From Acholoe squamosa (taxonomy: Eukaryota; Annelida; Polychaeta; Phyllodocida; Polynoidae), in the NCBI GenBank assembly GCA_949317995.1, contig OX439049.1:13640395-13704394 (forward strand): DNA of 64,000 nt. Direction: 5' to 3'. Shown in pieces: positions 27,701-42,700 of this stretch (the stretch's first letter is position 1; the number at the start of each line of letters is the position of its first letter). The notes below the pieces were generated by a model, which was not told where the DNA came from, made no database searches, and saw nothing but the letters and a program-made list of their open reading frames with translations. The translations under genes and the position numbers were made by a program.

Positions 27701-30700
27701 CCTTAAGGTGCTTGGACGTTTTCTACAAAAGGTTCAGCAGATGATAATGATGAATTTTTGTAGCCTGCACTATGGCAGACAGGTCCAAGGTACCCATACT
27801 CGGCCAAGTTGAAGGTTTGCACGGTTTTATGAGTTAAAGGGTACATGCGGCACATTTAAATTTCAGGGATGCCATTCACTGATCAATAAAATTTCGGAAA
27901 TCATCCTAATTTTCTGGACTCCCAAAAGGAAATGCCTACAGGAAATAAATCTCAAAATTCGGAATTCCTAAAATGTCAGGAAAAGTGGAATCTCTGATTT
28001 AATGCTTTATAGCGAAAAATATGTAAAAGGCATAATATGCTGGAATAAAATGGTACCTCATTGCTCAATAGCTATACATTTTCCTGGCCTAGTGGCCCCC
28101 ACCTTAGGCGAGATTCTGGTTGTGGGTTTTGGGTATATCACATCGCGATATCTTATAAAACCATAGTGTTGTAGATTTTAATACAATAGTAGAGAATAGT
28201 TCTGTGAGACATGGCGCGGCGACTTGTAATCTTGTGTCTAGTTTCAGTTGGTGAGAGAGATAGGGCATACTATCATCTGGGCTTTTGGTAGTATATAGCA
28301 CAAATTCAACCTGATCTACCCACTGCAGCTAAGTACTAATAGTCTGTAGACTGTCCATTCTGCATGCACCTCACTCAGCTGCCACAGGGACCTGTCTTAT
28401 TCAATGTTCAATGCCATAGTCAACAGGTGTGTCATTATGAGTGTACACTGTCTCAGATTGCCAGGAGCCTGCTCTGCCTCCCCGCCCCCCCCCCCACACA
28501 CACACCCAACTGCCAATCACTTGTAATAGTCTGTACCTCGTCACGGGCCAGTGGTCAGCAAACCAGCCAGATCACTCCACCTCTCTGTAGAGGGGGAGCA
28601 CAGTGTAAGTACATACATCTTTTCAGTGTTCCACAAAATCGTTTATATAATGAAAGGAGTAGTCAAATTAATCTTTCATCACCAATAGTAGATACATATT
28701 CTGAGAAAGCATTATTTCAATGTAAACTAAAAATTTTACACAGAAAAGAATGTAGCAGTTCCACAAGGTGGCCTTACACTTCAACCTCCTCTGATTTACA
28801 AAAATGCACATATGGCAACACACACTTTAGCACTGATTTCTCCATAGAGATCTTTGACAGTGAATACTTTGTTCAAATACAGAAAATATGATCCAATTGT
28901 ACCATAACCCACTGAGATAAAACCTGTACTACATATATATAGTAGTTTCAAAACGAACAATTCTAAAACAAAGGCTACAGGGATGCATTTCTGAATCTTA
29001 AAATGCTCTAATGCTAATCTGCCATAGGGCTCCAAATGATGAAATGTCTTATCTGTGAATAAAATCAAAAGTATGAGATATATTCTGAAAATTCCTTCAC
29101 TGATAAGTAAAGTACACACACTGTTGTTATTACATTAGAATAGTGAGCAGGAATAGTTTATAGCAGAGGAGCCACAAACAAAAATAGATTGCAAGGCCTC
29201 CCTATCCCTTACACCGTGGCGACTGTGAACCATACACTAGTCTACTCATCTCACGAGTAGTACTCACTAGTCGCCGCGCTAATTAGGAATGCCTACTGAG
29301 ATTGTATTGTGTATGGATCCATCACACTTTTTTTTCCAAGGTGCACACTGTGTTAACTTTTGTCTCTTATGATGGATCTATTACACTGGATTGAGGAAAG
29401 TGGTCCAGTGGGGAAGTGTTGAGAAACTGGTCTAGGTATCCTGACACAGTGTGTATATAAAGTCAAGATAAAAAAATTCAACGATTGATCGAATTTGGGA
29501 CTATAAAGCTTGGTACTTACATGACCCATATCAGATGAGATGAAGTCATCGAACATGTCATGGAATACTGACTGCACGCCTTTCATCGCCTAAAACGGAA
29601 TAGCAAAAGCATTGACGATTACTGACCAGCAGCTGAGGTGCAGATCATATGCAGAGTTTTAAAGGAATAAACATTTTTGATAGTATCATAGGTCAGACGT
29701 TTCTGAAGCCTCCCTAGAGGGGAGGGTGATGCGGGTTGAAACAGTGGGGCTCTAAACCTCTGGGCAATGAGAGAGAAATTTCCCAAAGTCACAAAAAGAA
29801 ATCATTGAAAAGTTAGAAGAAAAATGTAGAGAAACACCGAAAACAAATCAGGAATCTTAATCCAAATGTAGAAATATTCAACCAATTCAGTAATAGATAT
29901 TACCTTTCTAAAAAGAAAAAAAGATTTGTAAACCAGAAGTCAGAAGTAGGGGACCTAAATAGGAGCCATATCTTATCTCTTATCTTCTCCCATCTAACCA
30001 CTAATTGCATATATGAATTGCATTCTTATCACGCTATTCTCTTCATGAAGGAATTGGATTTACAGAAGTTACCTTTTCAACATATTTCTCAACATTGAAT
30101 ACAGAGTCCTGTGGCTGAAGACCCTCCTGTCTTACGCTGCCTCTTGATACCTTGCATTGCAGCATTTTATCATCTTGTGATGACATACTGTCTGAGGTCG
30201 GCGTGTCCTCCCTCAGCTCGGCCATGGCTTGACTGACAAGATCCGCTGAGTCGCTTTTTAGCTGATTCGCAGCATTTCCAACGTTAACATTATTTGTGGA
30301 TTCAAAGTCCTTGTTCTCTGTATTTGTGTCTGTTTTTTGTGATGTACCTGGGCTCAGTTTAGAAGCCTCAGCATTGTCCCTACTTGAAGCTTTCTCGTTT
30401 GGTTGCTGAAGGTGCTGCAAGTCGTGTCCGGGAGTTTGATTCAACTTTGGCGTGCCTTCACGACTGGCACGTGGTGCCAACAAAGCCGCTTCAAGACTCG
30501 ATTGCAGTTGACTTGGCAATTCTTCTAAGTTGGCATTTGTATCACTGCTCTTCGGACACGGCTTTGACAACTCTTCCAATAGCCTAGACGGGAAAGGCTT
30601 CTCAGGTGATATCGCCTCTGACTTCATATGTTGTAATGTCTTTTCCAATTTGTCCGGTTCTTTCTCTTTTTTATCGGTGACAGATTTTTCTACTTTAGCT

Positions 30701-33700
30701 TCAGATTCATTACCTTTATCACTAGTATTATCTTTCGTTTTTTCTCTTGTGTTCTTCGCTGGTTTGGAAACTGCATCCTCAGTATCGACATCCATAGGTT
30801 CTTCACTTGCAGTGTTTTTACTGTCACAGGTTTCATCCTTTGCTGTAGTGTCTGCAGCTGTTGTATCTTGAGTTGACTCTTCTACATCTTTAGTAGAGAC
30901 TTTCGCTGGTTGAACTGGTTTGGGTTCATCCTTGTGACTATCTGGACTTGCAGCTACATAATGCAAAGAAAGAAAAGGAATTTTCCAATTTACTGCACAT
31001 CAAATCTAATGATGCAAAAATTTCTTTAGAAAAAATGACACGACAAGGAGAACGTCAAAGCTAGGGAATGGGAAAGTGTAAAACATTTGATGAGTGAATG
31101 AAGTTAGGTCTGCAAGTGTAAAACATTTTACGATAGGAATTCGAGTGACTGAATAAGTGGTCTGAATAACTAAATTACTTACCTTTGGTTTTTGTCTGCT
31201 CTTCTTCAGCTTCACTCTTCTCTGCTTTGTCCTCATCGACTTCCATCTCCGTATCATCTTCCTCTTCGTCCTCCTCATCTTCGTTTTCATCATCATCTTC
31301 CTCTTCATCTATTGCAACCAAGAATGAGTTCTTTTATATAAATTCTATCTTGTTTTTCATATTTACTCAAGGGTTCCTCATGGCATACCTGGAGCAACCT
31401 AACCCCCTCCGCCACCCCACAGTGGTTGTGAGTAAAAGCGGTTGTGAGTAAATGGTATATCTATCCCTCTTCCCTGGTCATACCCCTTGCTCAAGCCTCT
31501 CCCATTTTCATACCCCTTTCCCCATGTCTGAAAGACTATAAGCTGTGGCTTATATGCAAGATTTTAGAGTATAATCTATAGAACATATTACCATCATCAT
31601 CATCGTCATCATCTTCTTCATCCTCATCGTCTTCTTCATCATCGTCATCCTCATCATCATCATCGTCATCCTCTTCCGCGTTGATTGGGCTTTTGGCACT
31701 GGAGGCGACTGTTTGCGGACTGCTGCTGGTGGTTGTCACATCTTCCTCCTCCATCTCCTTGTCTTTCTGTAAAAGAATGGATGAACCATTATTTAACCCT
31801 TTACGGGCTATTATACAAGGGCTAGTATGCTTCAATTCTATAGGTCTGCCTAGACGGCGGCCCTGGACTGTTACTCACTATGACCTCATTCATCCGTTAT
31901 GTCGCCCGTTCTAGGATGATACAGGTACAATCAAAAATAGTCGCATAACACACCAATAGTAAACTCATCAGACAACATTGGTGCATTCTGACGACCTAGG
32001 AGGTAGGTAGGTAGGTAAGTAGTTGTTTTACGCCATTTCGACAGCTAGGGTCATATCCATGGCGGTCTGATGACTTAGGAAAACGAACTTTAAGGTATCA
32101 ATGATTATGCAGGACTGTGTTAACAATATACCAGTACCCTTTCTTCACAGTAAACAGCTGAAAAACAACAACTTTGGCTGGCTACTCGACCATCTTGTTA
32201 CATAGCAAAAGTATCGCTTATTTAAGCGATTAAGTTTTGAATAAGCAGCAGTCTTGTATAAGAGCCAGGGGTATGGAGGTCATGAATATGCCTTAAGTTG
32301 GCTGGCGGGGATAGACCTAAAGTAATTAGATTTTCGCCATATTCTCACCAGAGTCCCAAAATGATTTGTACTTTTCATATGTGCATAAATAATAAGGAGG
32401 TCCCCTGCATACTTTTGAGATACAGAGGAATCAATCCTATGTAGGATTATATGGTGACACATAAATCCCCAGTCATGTCCAAAAGTAATTAGATTTTCTT
32501 ATAACTTCTCCAGCACTTAGATTTCAAGCATATTGTTGCAGTAGATAGAATATTGACATATGGTCCCAGGCATATTTCTAATGTTTTGGATGATTGAAAT
32601 AACAAATGTAAGGAAATGGCTATAATAGTGACATGTAGATTATGTTGTTTCTTTTAGGTGGTCATACACATCAGCCCCCATGGTCCATGTGTAAGTTCTC
32701 TACCTTGCTCTCAGGAGACCCAGGGTTCAAGTCCATGCCAAGCCTTCCTGTATTTTGCATATTTCGTTTATCCATAATGCCAATGTAACACAGAGACCCC
32801 TGGTGTCCAAATGCTGAACGAACCATACCCGCCAGCCACCTTAAATACTTAAAAGCATACCTTGAATAAATAAGCAAATGTCCATGACCCATGCCTAGGG
32901 GGTCATTTTGCCTTTAAATAAAGAAAAACAACTCAGATCTGTTCAAAATCAAAGATGGCAGACACCCATTGAATACAGACACATTGTATTCAATGGCCCC
33001 CATTGAATACGGCACTTCTAGTACTAATCTATAGTGACGGTCGTATCAGCCATGACAAAAGCACCTCTCCTGTATAAAGGCCGGTGAGAAATAATGACAC
33101 CTCCAAATACACTTATATTCTCTTTGTTATTATGTGAAACAAACATACCAATTCTTCCTGGCTTGTGATGCCGAGTTGCGCTTTACAGGACTCGACCAGG
33201 TTTGCCAACAGTGGATTCTTTTTTGGGGAACCCAGGAGGGATTGCGCAGTGATATCCGTTGTATCTGTCTTATCTTCTACCTCTGCACTGTCACATGGTT
33301 CTGTCTCTGGGACTAGGACAGGTGGGCTAAGTTGGTGCTCCTCGCTGGAAGTGACACTCTTGGCAATAGGGGAGGTTGAGGATTTCTTGGGCGGAGTCTT
33401 TGACGCATGCTCTGGATGCAGTTTGGGTGAAGTGATCTCGTCCTCTGCAGAAGTCAAGTTTGTTGTCGATGGAGAAGACTCCTCACTGATGGCCGATGCT
33501 TCCCCTTTTTCAAGTGCTTTCTCTGCTTCTTGTATCTTCTGTTGTAACCGATCAACAATAGACTTATCAGATGCCCGAGTCCGGATAATTCTCTCCTCTT
33601 TTACCTTTTTCCGCTGTAAACTGGTTACATCTGGCCCTAAGGCCTCATCACTGACCTCGAAGACTCCGCGACTGTCTTTTTTCTGCACAGAACTCAAGTC

Positions 33701-36700
33701 CACTTTGGGAGGCGTTCCGTCAGTTGCTCCTTTTGTCTGGGAACGCTTTGAAGGAGTAAGAGGTAGGTCTGTACCCAAGATTTCAGACTTTGAGTCTTCC
33801 ATCAGTGTCTCTGCTCTATCTAAGTTATCAGTGTTACTCGAGGCTTCTTCACTGGCAGAAGCTGACTCAACTCCTTCCTTACTCAATCGCCTGCTTCCTC
33901 TTGTGGCCATAGTCTTATCTGGACTCGGTTTGGTTTTAGTGTCTGTTTCTGTCTTTGTTTCAGGTTTGACTGGAACACCAAGCTCCTTTTTGATATCTGA
34001 TTTCAGTTCACCCCCAGCGAGTCTGTCAATGTGGGAATAAGTAGCGTTCGGTTCGTAGGGTACGTTTGGTGCAGCATACTTGAACGTGCCAAACTTCTCC
34101 TTTAGTTTCTTGATGTGTATGTTGAGTTCATCCATAGCTTCCTCCAAACCAATTCTGTAAGAATAGCAAATCGATATCAAAATGTTATAAATTAAGAGTC
34201 AGAATTTCATCGATTGGAGATCACTTAGATCACTGTATGAATCTCTCTGAATCGGTGACCCTTTGAATTTATCAAATATCTCTAGTCAAAGATGACACTC
34301 ACTAATTAACGATATACAGTAAATCTTATAATTTTGGCAAACCTTTATAGAAAAAAGATATGATCTCATATAGGAGTTCTGGAAGGTAGAAAGTAGGAAT
34401 TCTTGCAAGAAAAAAAATTACACTGACCTTCTGTTTTTCATTTCTACTGGGGGATCACGGGATAGCAAGAACACATTGGTAGTAGGCACCCAGGCTCTGA
34501 ATAAAAGCATCATATTATATAGTTATATGTACATACATAAATTTTACAGTGAATGCGACAAGTTTATCTTTTACCTTCCTGCTTCAGGGTGCTTATGTAG
34601 ATTTTACACTTTCTATAGGATAAAAACCTTGTGTATAAATGTTAACTTTCCTTAGCATATACCCCTTGTCTATGGCTTTGCTATAACCAGCACCTGGGGT
34701 ATGACTCCCTTGGCCACTCCCTTCACAAATTAATGCAGGCTGTTAATCACAAATACAATTCAATATCTTAGAATATTTCTGGCTATCTACACAGAATTTT
34801 TAGATTATTTTATTGTAAACCCTATGGTTGCCCCTTGTATCAATTTTCAAAATAGTGATGTATCAACATATCGAGGAAATAACGTTATACCAACCGATCA
34901 TGTGCACCAAAGAAGCGGACGTCTGTTTGCCCTGAGTCTTCTACTATAGCCTGGAATGTGAAAGTAGCATTTCATCAAAATGTTGATACCAAGAAAGCCA
35001 CTGGACGTCTCAAGCATACAATACCAAACATATCTACCCGTATACAATTAAACTACAGATTATTTATCAGTGGCTTAAAGTTTTTCGGTTATTAGTGTGA
35101 CGGCAAATAAGAAAGGCCAGTAATGACTGGGATGTAGGGATAATATATTTTCAAATGCTGACGGATTCGTCTTTTATTATAGATATGGACTAAAGGCAAT
35201 ATCTATCACTCTAAAACATTATCTTACTTTTCCAGGCCAGAACGGGTAACCCTTCAGTTTGGCCCACACCAACGTGTGGGGAATACGCTGAAGGCAAACA
35301 GAAAATACATAGTCATATTTTCATTCAATATATGCTTACAAATAATACCTGTGAACTCTAAACCAGAAAAAAAAACAAAAACTGAGCCGTTCAAATTCAA
35401 CTAAGACCCCTCTCCCGCTTAAGAGATAAAAATGAGATCTCTTTGGATCTGGTCTAATCACAAGATTGCCTCAGACAGATGGATCTTTGAAAAACTAACT
35501 TTGAAGGAATGACACATAAAGTCCATGATATTGGCGTAATGATATCTGCATAAATCACTTATAAATCAATATAAATAGAAAACACTCACACAGGGTTTGA
35601 CGAACCAGTTCCTATCCTGTTTGATCCATGCGTTGGAGTAACAGTCTGGACAACCTTCAATATCCGAGATCTACAAATGTTCAATTCACAAGTTTGTATC
35701 TGCTTTGTTTATGGGGCCTTTATACCATACCCATATCATATCTACATTTGTTTACTTATGATAATAGAAAACATTAGTTGTGACACTATGACATAGTAAT
35801 ATACACAATGGTAATCATTATGATAAACAATTGAATAAAATAAAATACAATTTACTTACCTCCTGTTTACAGATGCGCACAATGGCTCGAGCCATGCCGG
35901 TTAATTTGTTGTTGGCCGCTAAAACAAATAAAAACCCAGAAGTACTGTAACAGATTATATCTAATCAATGGTACACCAAAAAAAAACCTAAAGCTCTTCT
36001 TAGTTAAAGAAAAGGATCCATCTTTCTGTCAACTATAAAATGTTTTTTGATGCAATTTCAACACACAGATATGTATGTACACAGAAAACTTTATACATCA
36101 GCTTTATAGATGACCAAATGTACCTGTGTATACATATGGGCACAAGACACACAAAAGAGGGGAAAGAAAATGGGAGATGAAGATCCTTTAAACATGGGCT
36201 CGGGTAGGCCCTTTTATGTATGAAACCGAGCACAAAAATCAATATAGCATATAATATATCATAATCGGCTGAAGTTGAGAGAAAAAATTATAATTAAGAA
36301 TAAAGGATAATTATAAATGTAGGGTCAACTCACATCCATTAAAAACAATGGAGTTGTGGAGGATCCAGCGCACGTCAGCCACAAAGGCCTCTGTGCTGCC
36401 ATACATGCGGCGACGTATGTTCTTCTCTAGGGTGGCAAAGTCAATGGGATTGGCGATGAAGTCCGCATACAGCGGCAGGGCCACAGGGTCTACCGGCTGA
36501 GAGAAGGGCTCGCTCTGAAATATTAAGGTTTATGATACTAGAATTGTTATCAAATTTGACACTTTCATTGCACCAATGCAGTGAGAGCGAGTCTACTCTC
36601 GCCAGCATAATTATGACTCTTCGGGAATGTATACTTTGGAATACATATATATCCGTGCTACATCCATGCATCATACATTAAAGAACTACACGACCCTTAC

Positions 36701-39700
36701 AGGGTTTGATTCAAAAGTAACATGTAGGGCCTACACGTGTAGAGAGACAATGAATAAGCTGATTTTTCGTGCAATACGGTCAACACATTTACTGTGTAAC
36801 CCTATACATATAGCCCAGGAGTAGACATTAACACTGGCCCAGTGGCCAATGGCCAGTAGTTTTTGCTGCGGGCCAGTGATTCTTTCTAAAAATCCTTTGA
36901 AATTGGCCATTTGGCCAGTAGAATATTTGAAAATACATTGCTATATACTAGACTGCTGGTCCGGGCGGCCAAAGGTCCAAAATGTTAGTGTCTACCCCTG
37001 TAGCCGATAGTGTAATTAATACATACCCCTGATATTCTCATCTGTGAGCAGGTGAATCGTAGGATGACACACAGCTGGTCGATGGTGAGCAGCGACATGG
37101 CCGGGGACCGTGTGTCCACGCACTCAGCACGCATTACTTTCTGTGTTGACAAGACAAAATCAAATCAGATTTACCATACCACAAAGCCCTGTATATAAAC
37201 GCAGTCTGAGTTGAAGGAAAAGTTATTAGACACAGCTAATACTTGATTTTTAGCAGTTTTAGTACTGTTGCAATGTATCAATGCTTATAAGGCACACCCT
37301 GACTTAGAGTATATAAGACGTAACAAGGGTTAATCTTAGCATATAAGCTGCACCCAGAGATGTCAGTTCGATATTTGGCGAAACTCTGAAAATTCTTTTG
37401 GGGCACTTCAAAAGGGGGGTTATACCCTAATCAGAGTGACAAATACCTTCAAAATTAATATAAAATTAATCGAGTACTTACTTGTAAGTGTGAAGATTAA
37501 TTGTTGTTCTGCGAGGCAACACCAGGGGCGTTGCAGAGTACACAGGAGATGACGTCATCGCTTGGCGCCAGTTCGTAGCATGCGGACAGTGAATCGTACT
37601 GAAAACTAAAAGTACACAGGAAAAACATACCTTATACTTATAGTCGTATTTCATTATTTGTTGATTGTAGATTATGCCCATGCAGTAATCTATTTATCAT
37701 AGGGAGGATGGGAGGGCCTGTGTACTCTGCAACGCCCCTGGTGTTGCCTCGCAGAACAACAATTAATCTTCACACTTACAAGTAAGTACTCGATTAATTT
37801 TATATTCTGCTCGGTAACACCAGGGGGCAGTTGCAGCTAAGTACGCAGGAGACTTCAAAGTTCAGTAGATTCACTGTCTGATCCTGAAGTCTCAATCCTT
37901 GTGACTTGGGATCTTTTCCTTAAATAATTTTCAATTATCCCATCCCACAGAACACTGTGACTCGCACATAAATTTATAGAAAAATATATAAATTTATTAA
38001 CCTGACAGTGTCAGATCATAGAAAACGAGTATTGTGGCTCTTATGGCCAAATCAAAAGACTACTATTTTTTAAAGTGTCCATTCTCTTGACACATAAATG
38101 GTAAGCATACCAAATGAAAAGTCTGAAGTTTTATAGTTCATACACCTTCTTGGTGTGGCAGTGTTTGCCAGATATCATATATAATCATATCAAATTCCTT
38201 GGACATATAAGGAGGTATCAAAAGCCCAGTGAGCCTGCAGGTCCCAAGCCTGGCAGCCTCAAATTTTTTGCACCAGCTACTCTATTGAGTCCTCCAAAAG
38301 AATCCTGGCCAGAGTCTTTGGAGGCTTGGGGTTCTCAATTGGTTTGTTGTAATGCTTCGCCATGGTTTTGGCCCCTTTCCAATCCCCATGTCGAAGCATT
38401 ACAGCAGTGGAAACACCGAGTCTCCCTCCAGCAGAGGTGCTAGCTCCTCTGGTGGAGTGAGCTCGGTATACCCTTGTGTCTACCCCAGCTGCAGTCAATA
38501 CTGCTAGGATCCACCTCTTAGAGGTATCCTGTTTGATCTCCCCGAAAGGCGTACGGTAGGAAAGGAAGAGCGAGTGTTTCCTTCGCCCTTTCTTGTCCTT
38601 CCTGCGTTTCTCCGTGACCTTCAAGTAGCACTTCAGGGCACAGGTCACGCAGAGGAGCTCTTCCTCATGGAATGGTTCCAAAACCAATTCCTTAAGGGGC
38701 TCACCCGTACGTGCTGTCTTCATTAAACCCTTCAGTACAAACCTTACTGATCCCGAAGGCAACCACGTCATGTTGCGGAGATCCAAAGCTGGGATGACTT
38801 GGCCCCTCTGGCCCGACACTAGTAGAATCAGCGTAACTAGTTTGAATCCCAAGAACTGGATGGCCAAATCTTCATTTGGACCCCAACGCCGGAACATATC
38901 GAAGACTAACCGTACATCCCAAAAGGTGTTGTATTTGGGAGACGGTGGGTTCCTTCGATATGCTGTGCGTACAGCCCTGCATACCCAATAATGGGTGCCT
39001 ATTGTTTTCCCATTATCAAGGTTCTTACACAGGACTGATAACGCACAGCGTGCCGCGTTGACGGTCCCGAAGGCTTTGCCCGATTCCGAAAGTAGTCTGA
39101 GGAACCTGCAGACTTCGAAAGGGTTTGGGGTGCGCAGGGAGACCCTGTGTAACAGGCAAAAGGTGTTCCATTGGGACATATAGGTGGTATACACTTTCTT
39201 AGTCCCAGTGGACCAGCTTTCGAGCAGGAAGGTTGCTGTTTTCCTGTCGCACCCCTGGTTTTGGACTAGGTCAGCTTCTAGAATCGCAAAACCTTTAAGG
39301 GGGCCCTGCCTAGAAATCCTCCGTCGCTTCCTCTTGCGGGGACTAGGTTTCCTCTCCTCCCTGAAACGTTTAGAGCTTCTACTGCGTTTCGGAGGAGGGG
39401 GAACCAAGCCTTTGATGGCCAGTTTGGTACCACGAGAACTAGGCTTCTAGGTCTTCCTTTGTCTATCTTCCTCAGCACTTGCGGGATCAGGCTGAAAGGA
39501 GGAAAGGCATAGGCATTAATACCTTCCCAGGGCATCGACAGAGCATCGACCCATGCTGCCCCTGGATCTGGTTTCCAAGAGCAGTATTGGTCGCATTTGT
39601 GATTTGCTCTGGAGGCAAAGAGGTCCCAGTCAGGCTTCCCCCATTTCCGGACTATTCTTCGATATATTCTGTCCGCTAGACTCCACTCCAGGTTGTCGTT

Positions 39701-42700
39701 AAATACTCTGGAAGCTTTGTCTGCTTTTATGTTTAGAATACCGGGTACGTAGGAAGCTGTGATCCAGGATCTTCTTGCCTCTGCCCAACCCCAGATATAC
39801 CTGGCTATATTGTCACATGCTGGGGATCTGACACCTCCCATTTTGTTGACATAGTGGAGAGCCGTTGTATTATCGGTTCGAACATGCACATGTATGTTTT
39901 GCTGGTTTCCTATACTGTGCAGTGCGAGATTTATTGCCCGAAGTTCCAGGACATTTATGTGGTCCTTTTCTTCGGGCAACCATCTCCCACCTATAGTGTG
40001 TTCTCCGAGGTATGCTCCCCACCCTTTCATACTGGCATCAGTGTCAATGGTGACATCTGGTGTGCTATCTCTGATGCGACATGCTGTATGCCCCACCGTG
40101 TCAAGCCACCACCAGATGTCACCTATGGCTTCTTCTGCCAGTACCATGGTGGCATCAAAATCCCCTGCATTGGCTTTAAGTGCTTTGTTCTTACATCTTT
40201 CTAGGGCTTTTAGGTGTGCTAGGCCATACTCAACACCTTTAGTGTAAGCATTCATCATTCCAACCAAGCCTGCCACTTCTCTTATCGTTACTTGAGGTTC
40301 TTCCAAAATTCCTTGGGCTACTTTTCTGAATTTTTGTTCTTTCTCTTCTGGAAGTCGTACTTCCATCTGTTCAGAGTCTAGAATAAACCCCAAGAACTCA
40401 AGTGAGGTGGTAGGTGTGGTGACAGATTTAACAGGGTGTACAACTAGACCCAAAGCATCAATTTGTTTGGCCAACATCTCCGTGGACACCAGACACTCTT
40501 CATAGGTTTCCCCCACGATGAAAGTGTCATCGATATAGGGAAACGCTGTGCACCCCTGTTTGCGTAGAGTCACAAATATGGGGTTGAGTAGCTTGGTGAA
40601 CACACGAGGTGCGCAGGCCAGACCATTCGGAATTACACAATATTGGTACATCCTGTTCCCCCAAACAAATTTCAGGTATCTTCGGTCCTCTTTCCGTATT
40701 TGAAAAGAGTAGTAGGCATCTTTTAGATCGACTGAGGTCATGTAATACCCTTGTCTTACTAAATCCAGTGCCGTTTGGAAGCTGTCCATTTTGAAATGTT
40801 CGTAAGGGATCAGTTTGTTCAATTGTGTGAGGTCCAGAATGATCCTGACCTCGCCATTAGCTTTTATCTTTGGGAAAATACAGGATACCCATTGGTCAGC
40901 TTCGTGATTTGTCAATTCGATTACACCTTTAGTCAGCATTCTCTCTACTTCCTCGTCAATTTGGGCATGATCAACATCCTCGATGTTGTAGGGATTGGGC
41001 ACCCTTTTCTGGACAGGGTATTCCAGAAACGGGATCTCAATCCCTTGGACGTTGTTCAGAACCCAAGAGTCGGAGGTGAGAGAGGCCCAATTGCTAAGAA
41101 AGTTAGCTGTTTGACCAGCTTTAAAGTTTTCTGGTGTACTTAGGAAGTGTAGGTCAAACGAACGGACCTTGTTTAGTCTTTCTTTTTGTGCTGGTCTCTC
41201 CCTCGGGTTTGGCCTCCTCGACCTCGAGTGCGTCCGCGACCTCCGCTGCCGCGACTTCGGTAGCTCCCGCCTCCCCTGTCTCCGGTCGCTCGGCCGCGAA
41301 AATCCGTTCTTTTGGATTTCTTGTACTTATTGTAGTTTTTGCGGTATTTGTGTTGTTTTTGTCGTGGTTTGAAGAGGATTTTACGAGTCTTCTCCAGCTG
41401 TTCTTTTGTGTCAGCAGCTATCTTGAGGGCCGGCCCGAACAGGGTGGGACCCCCCATTGGTCCTTCCATTACCTCCTGAGAGACGTCGTTGTGTATTTGT
41501 GACCTGAGGTTTTCTCTTCTCCTTCTTACTAGGGAATTGTTTGCGAAAGCCAAGAGTTCTAATGCTTCAAAAGCTGATCCTCCTGTTTTGTTTAGTTCAT
41601 CATCTTCATCACCTCTTTCTATGACTTCTTGGATCAATGGGAATAAGGCAGTCATGGCACTTTGGATGGCATGTTGGGTTTTCATCAGGTAGTTGTCTGG
41701 CTGTATGTACCTTGTATACTCTTTTTGTAGCTGCTTTTTGATAGGTGGGTCTATTTCAGGTATGATCATGGCCGATACGTTTTTGGGCGGCGGGAATTTC
41801 TCGACTATAGCGTCGGCAGCCTTGTGGTCCGTAGAAGTAAGTATAAGTCTCTCGACCAACGTGGCCAAAGATTTATCTATTTTCTCAGACTTTTTGGGGC
41901 CATCTGTTTTGTCGATGGCTGTCTGGGCTGCCTCAGCAAAAGTTCCAGATTTTTTCTTCTTAAAGTCTGGTGCTTTCTTTTTCTTCTTTTTACTCTTTTT
42001 GTCTCCGCTGCTGCTGGAGTTAGAGCTTGAGCTTTCGTCTTCGTGCCCATAGTCATCTGGGGTAGTGGAGTCGGAAGACGAGTCGGAAGAGGTGGAGCGT
42101 TTACGTTTTTTGGCTTTGCTCTTCTTGCTCTTCTTAGATTTGCGTGAGGGACTGCGGGACTTATGTTTCCGCTTGTGTCTTCTCTCGTGAGACCTTGGTC
42201 TTCTGGATCTCGATTTCGAGTGGCGTTTTTTACCATGATGTCTGTGCCTGCTGTCTGATCGAGATCTGCTGCTGCGAGATCTGCTGCTGCGAGATCTGCT
42301 GCTGCGAGATCTTCTGCGGCTTCGGGATCTCCCATGGCTTCGGGCCCTACCCTGGCTGTGGGATCTTCCTCGTCTGTGGGATCTGTCACGGCTGCGTGCT
42401 CTTTCCCGACTATCAGATCTACTTTGACTGCGAGGTCTATCGCCACTTCTAGAGTGGCTTCTCGTGCGGGACCTTCTTGTGCTCTTACTTCGAGCAGGCG
42501 ATTTGGTCTTGCTTCTAGATCTACCCTTGCTGGGTGTCTTAGTCTTGCTACGAGATTTAGTCTTACTGCGAGACTTGTTTCTGGGTGTTCGGCTTTTACT
42601 ACGTGGTCTGCTCCGTCTGCCAGATTTATCTTCATCATCGCTGATTTGGTGGTCTTTGCTTGGCTTTTTAGACTTTTTCCCGTTGGAGTTTTTGTCTTTC

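Noticed and set aside
28364..28891. 175-codon plus-strand open frame
   Set aside because: No recognisable domain and low-complexity stretches; it lies in an intron of the minus-strand gene.
33165..34040. 291-codon plus-strand open frame
   Set aside because: Antisense shadow of the long Ser/Thr/Glu-rich exon 13 of the ZMYND8-like gene.
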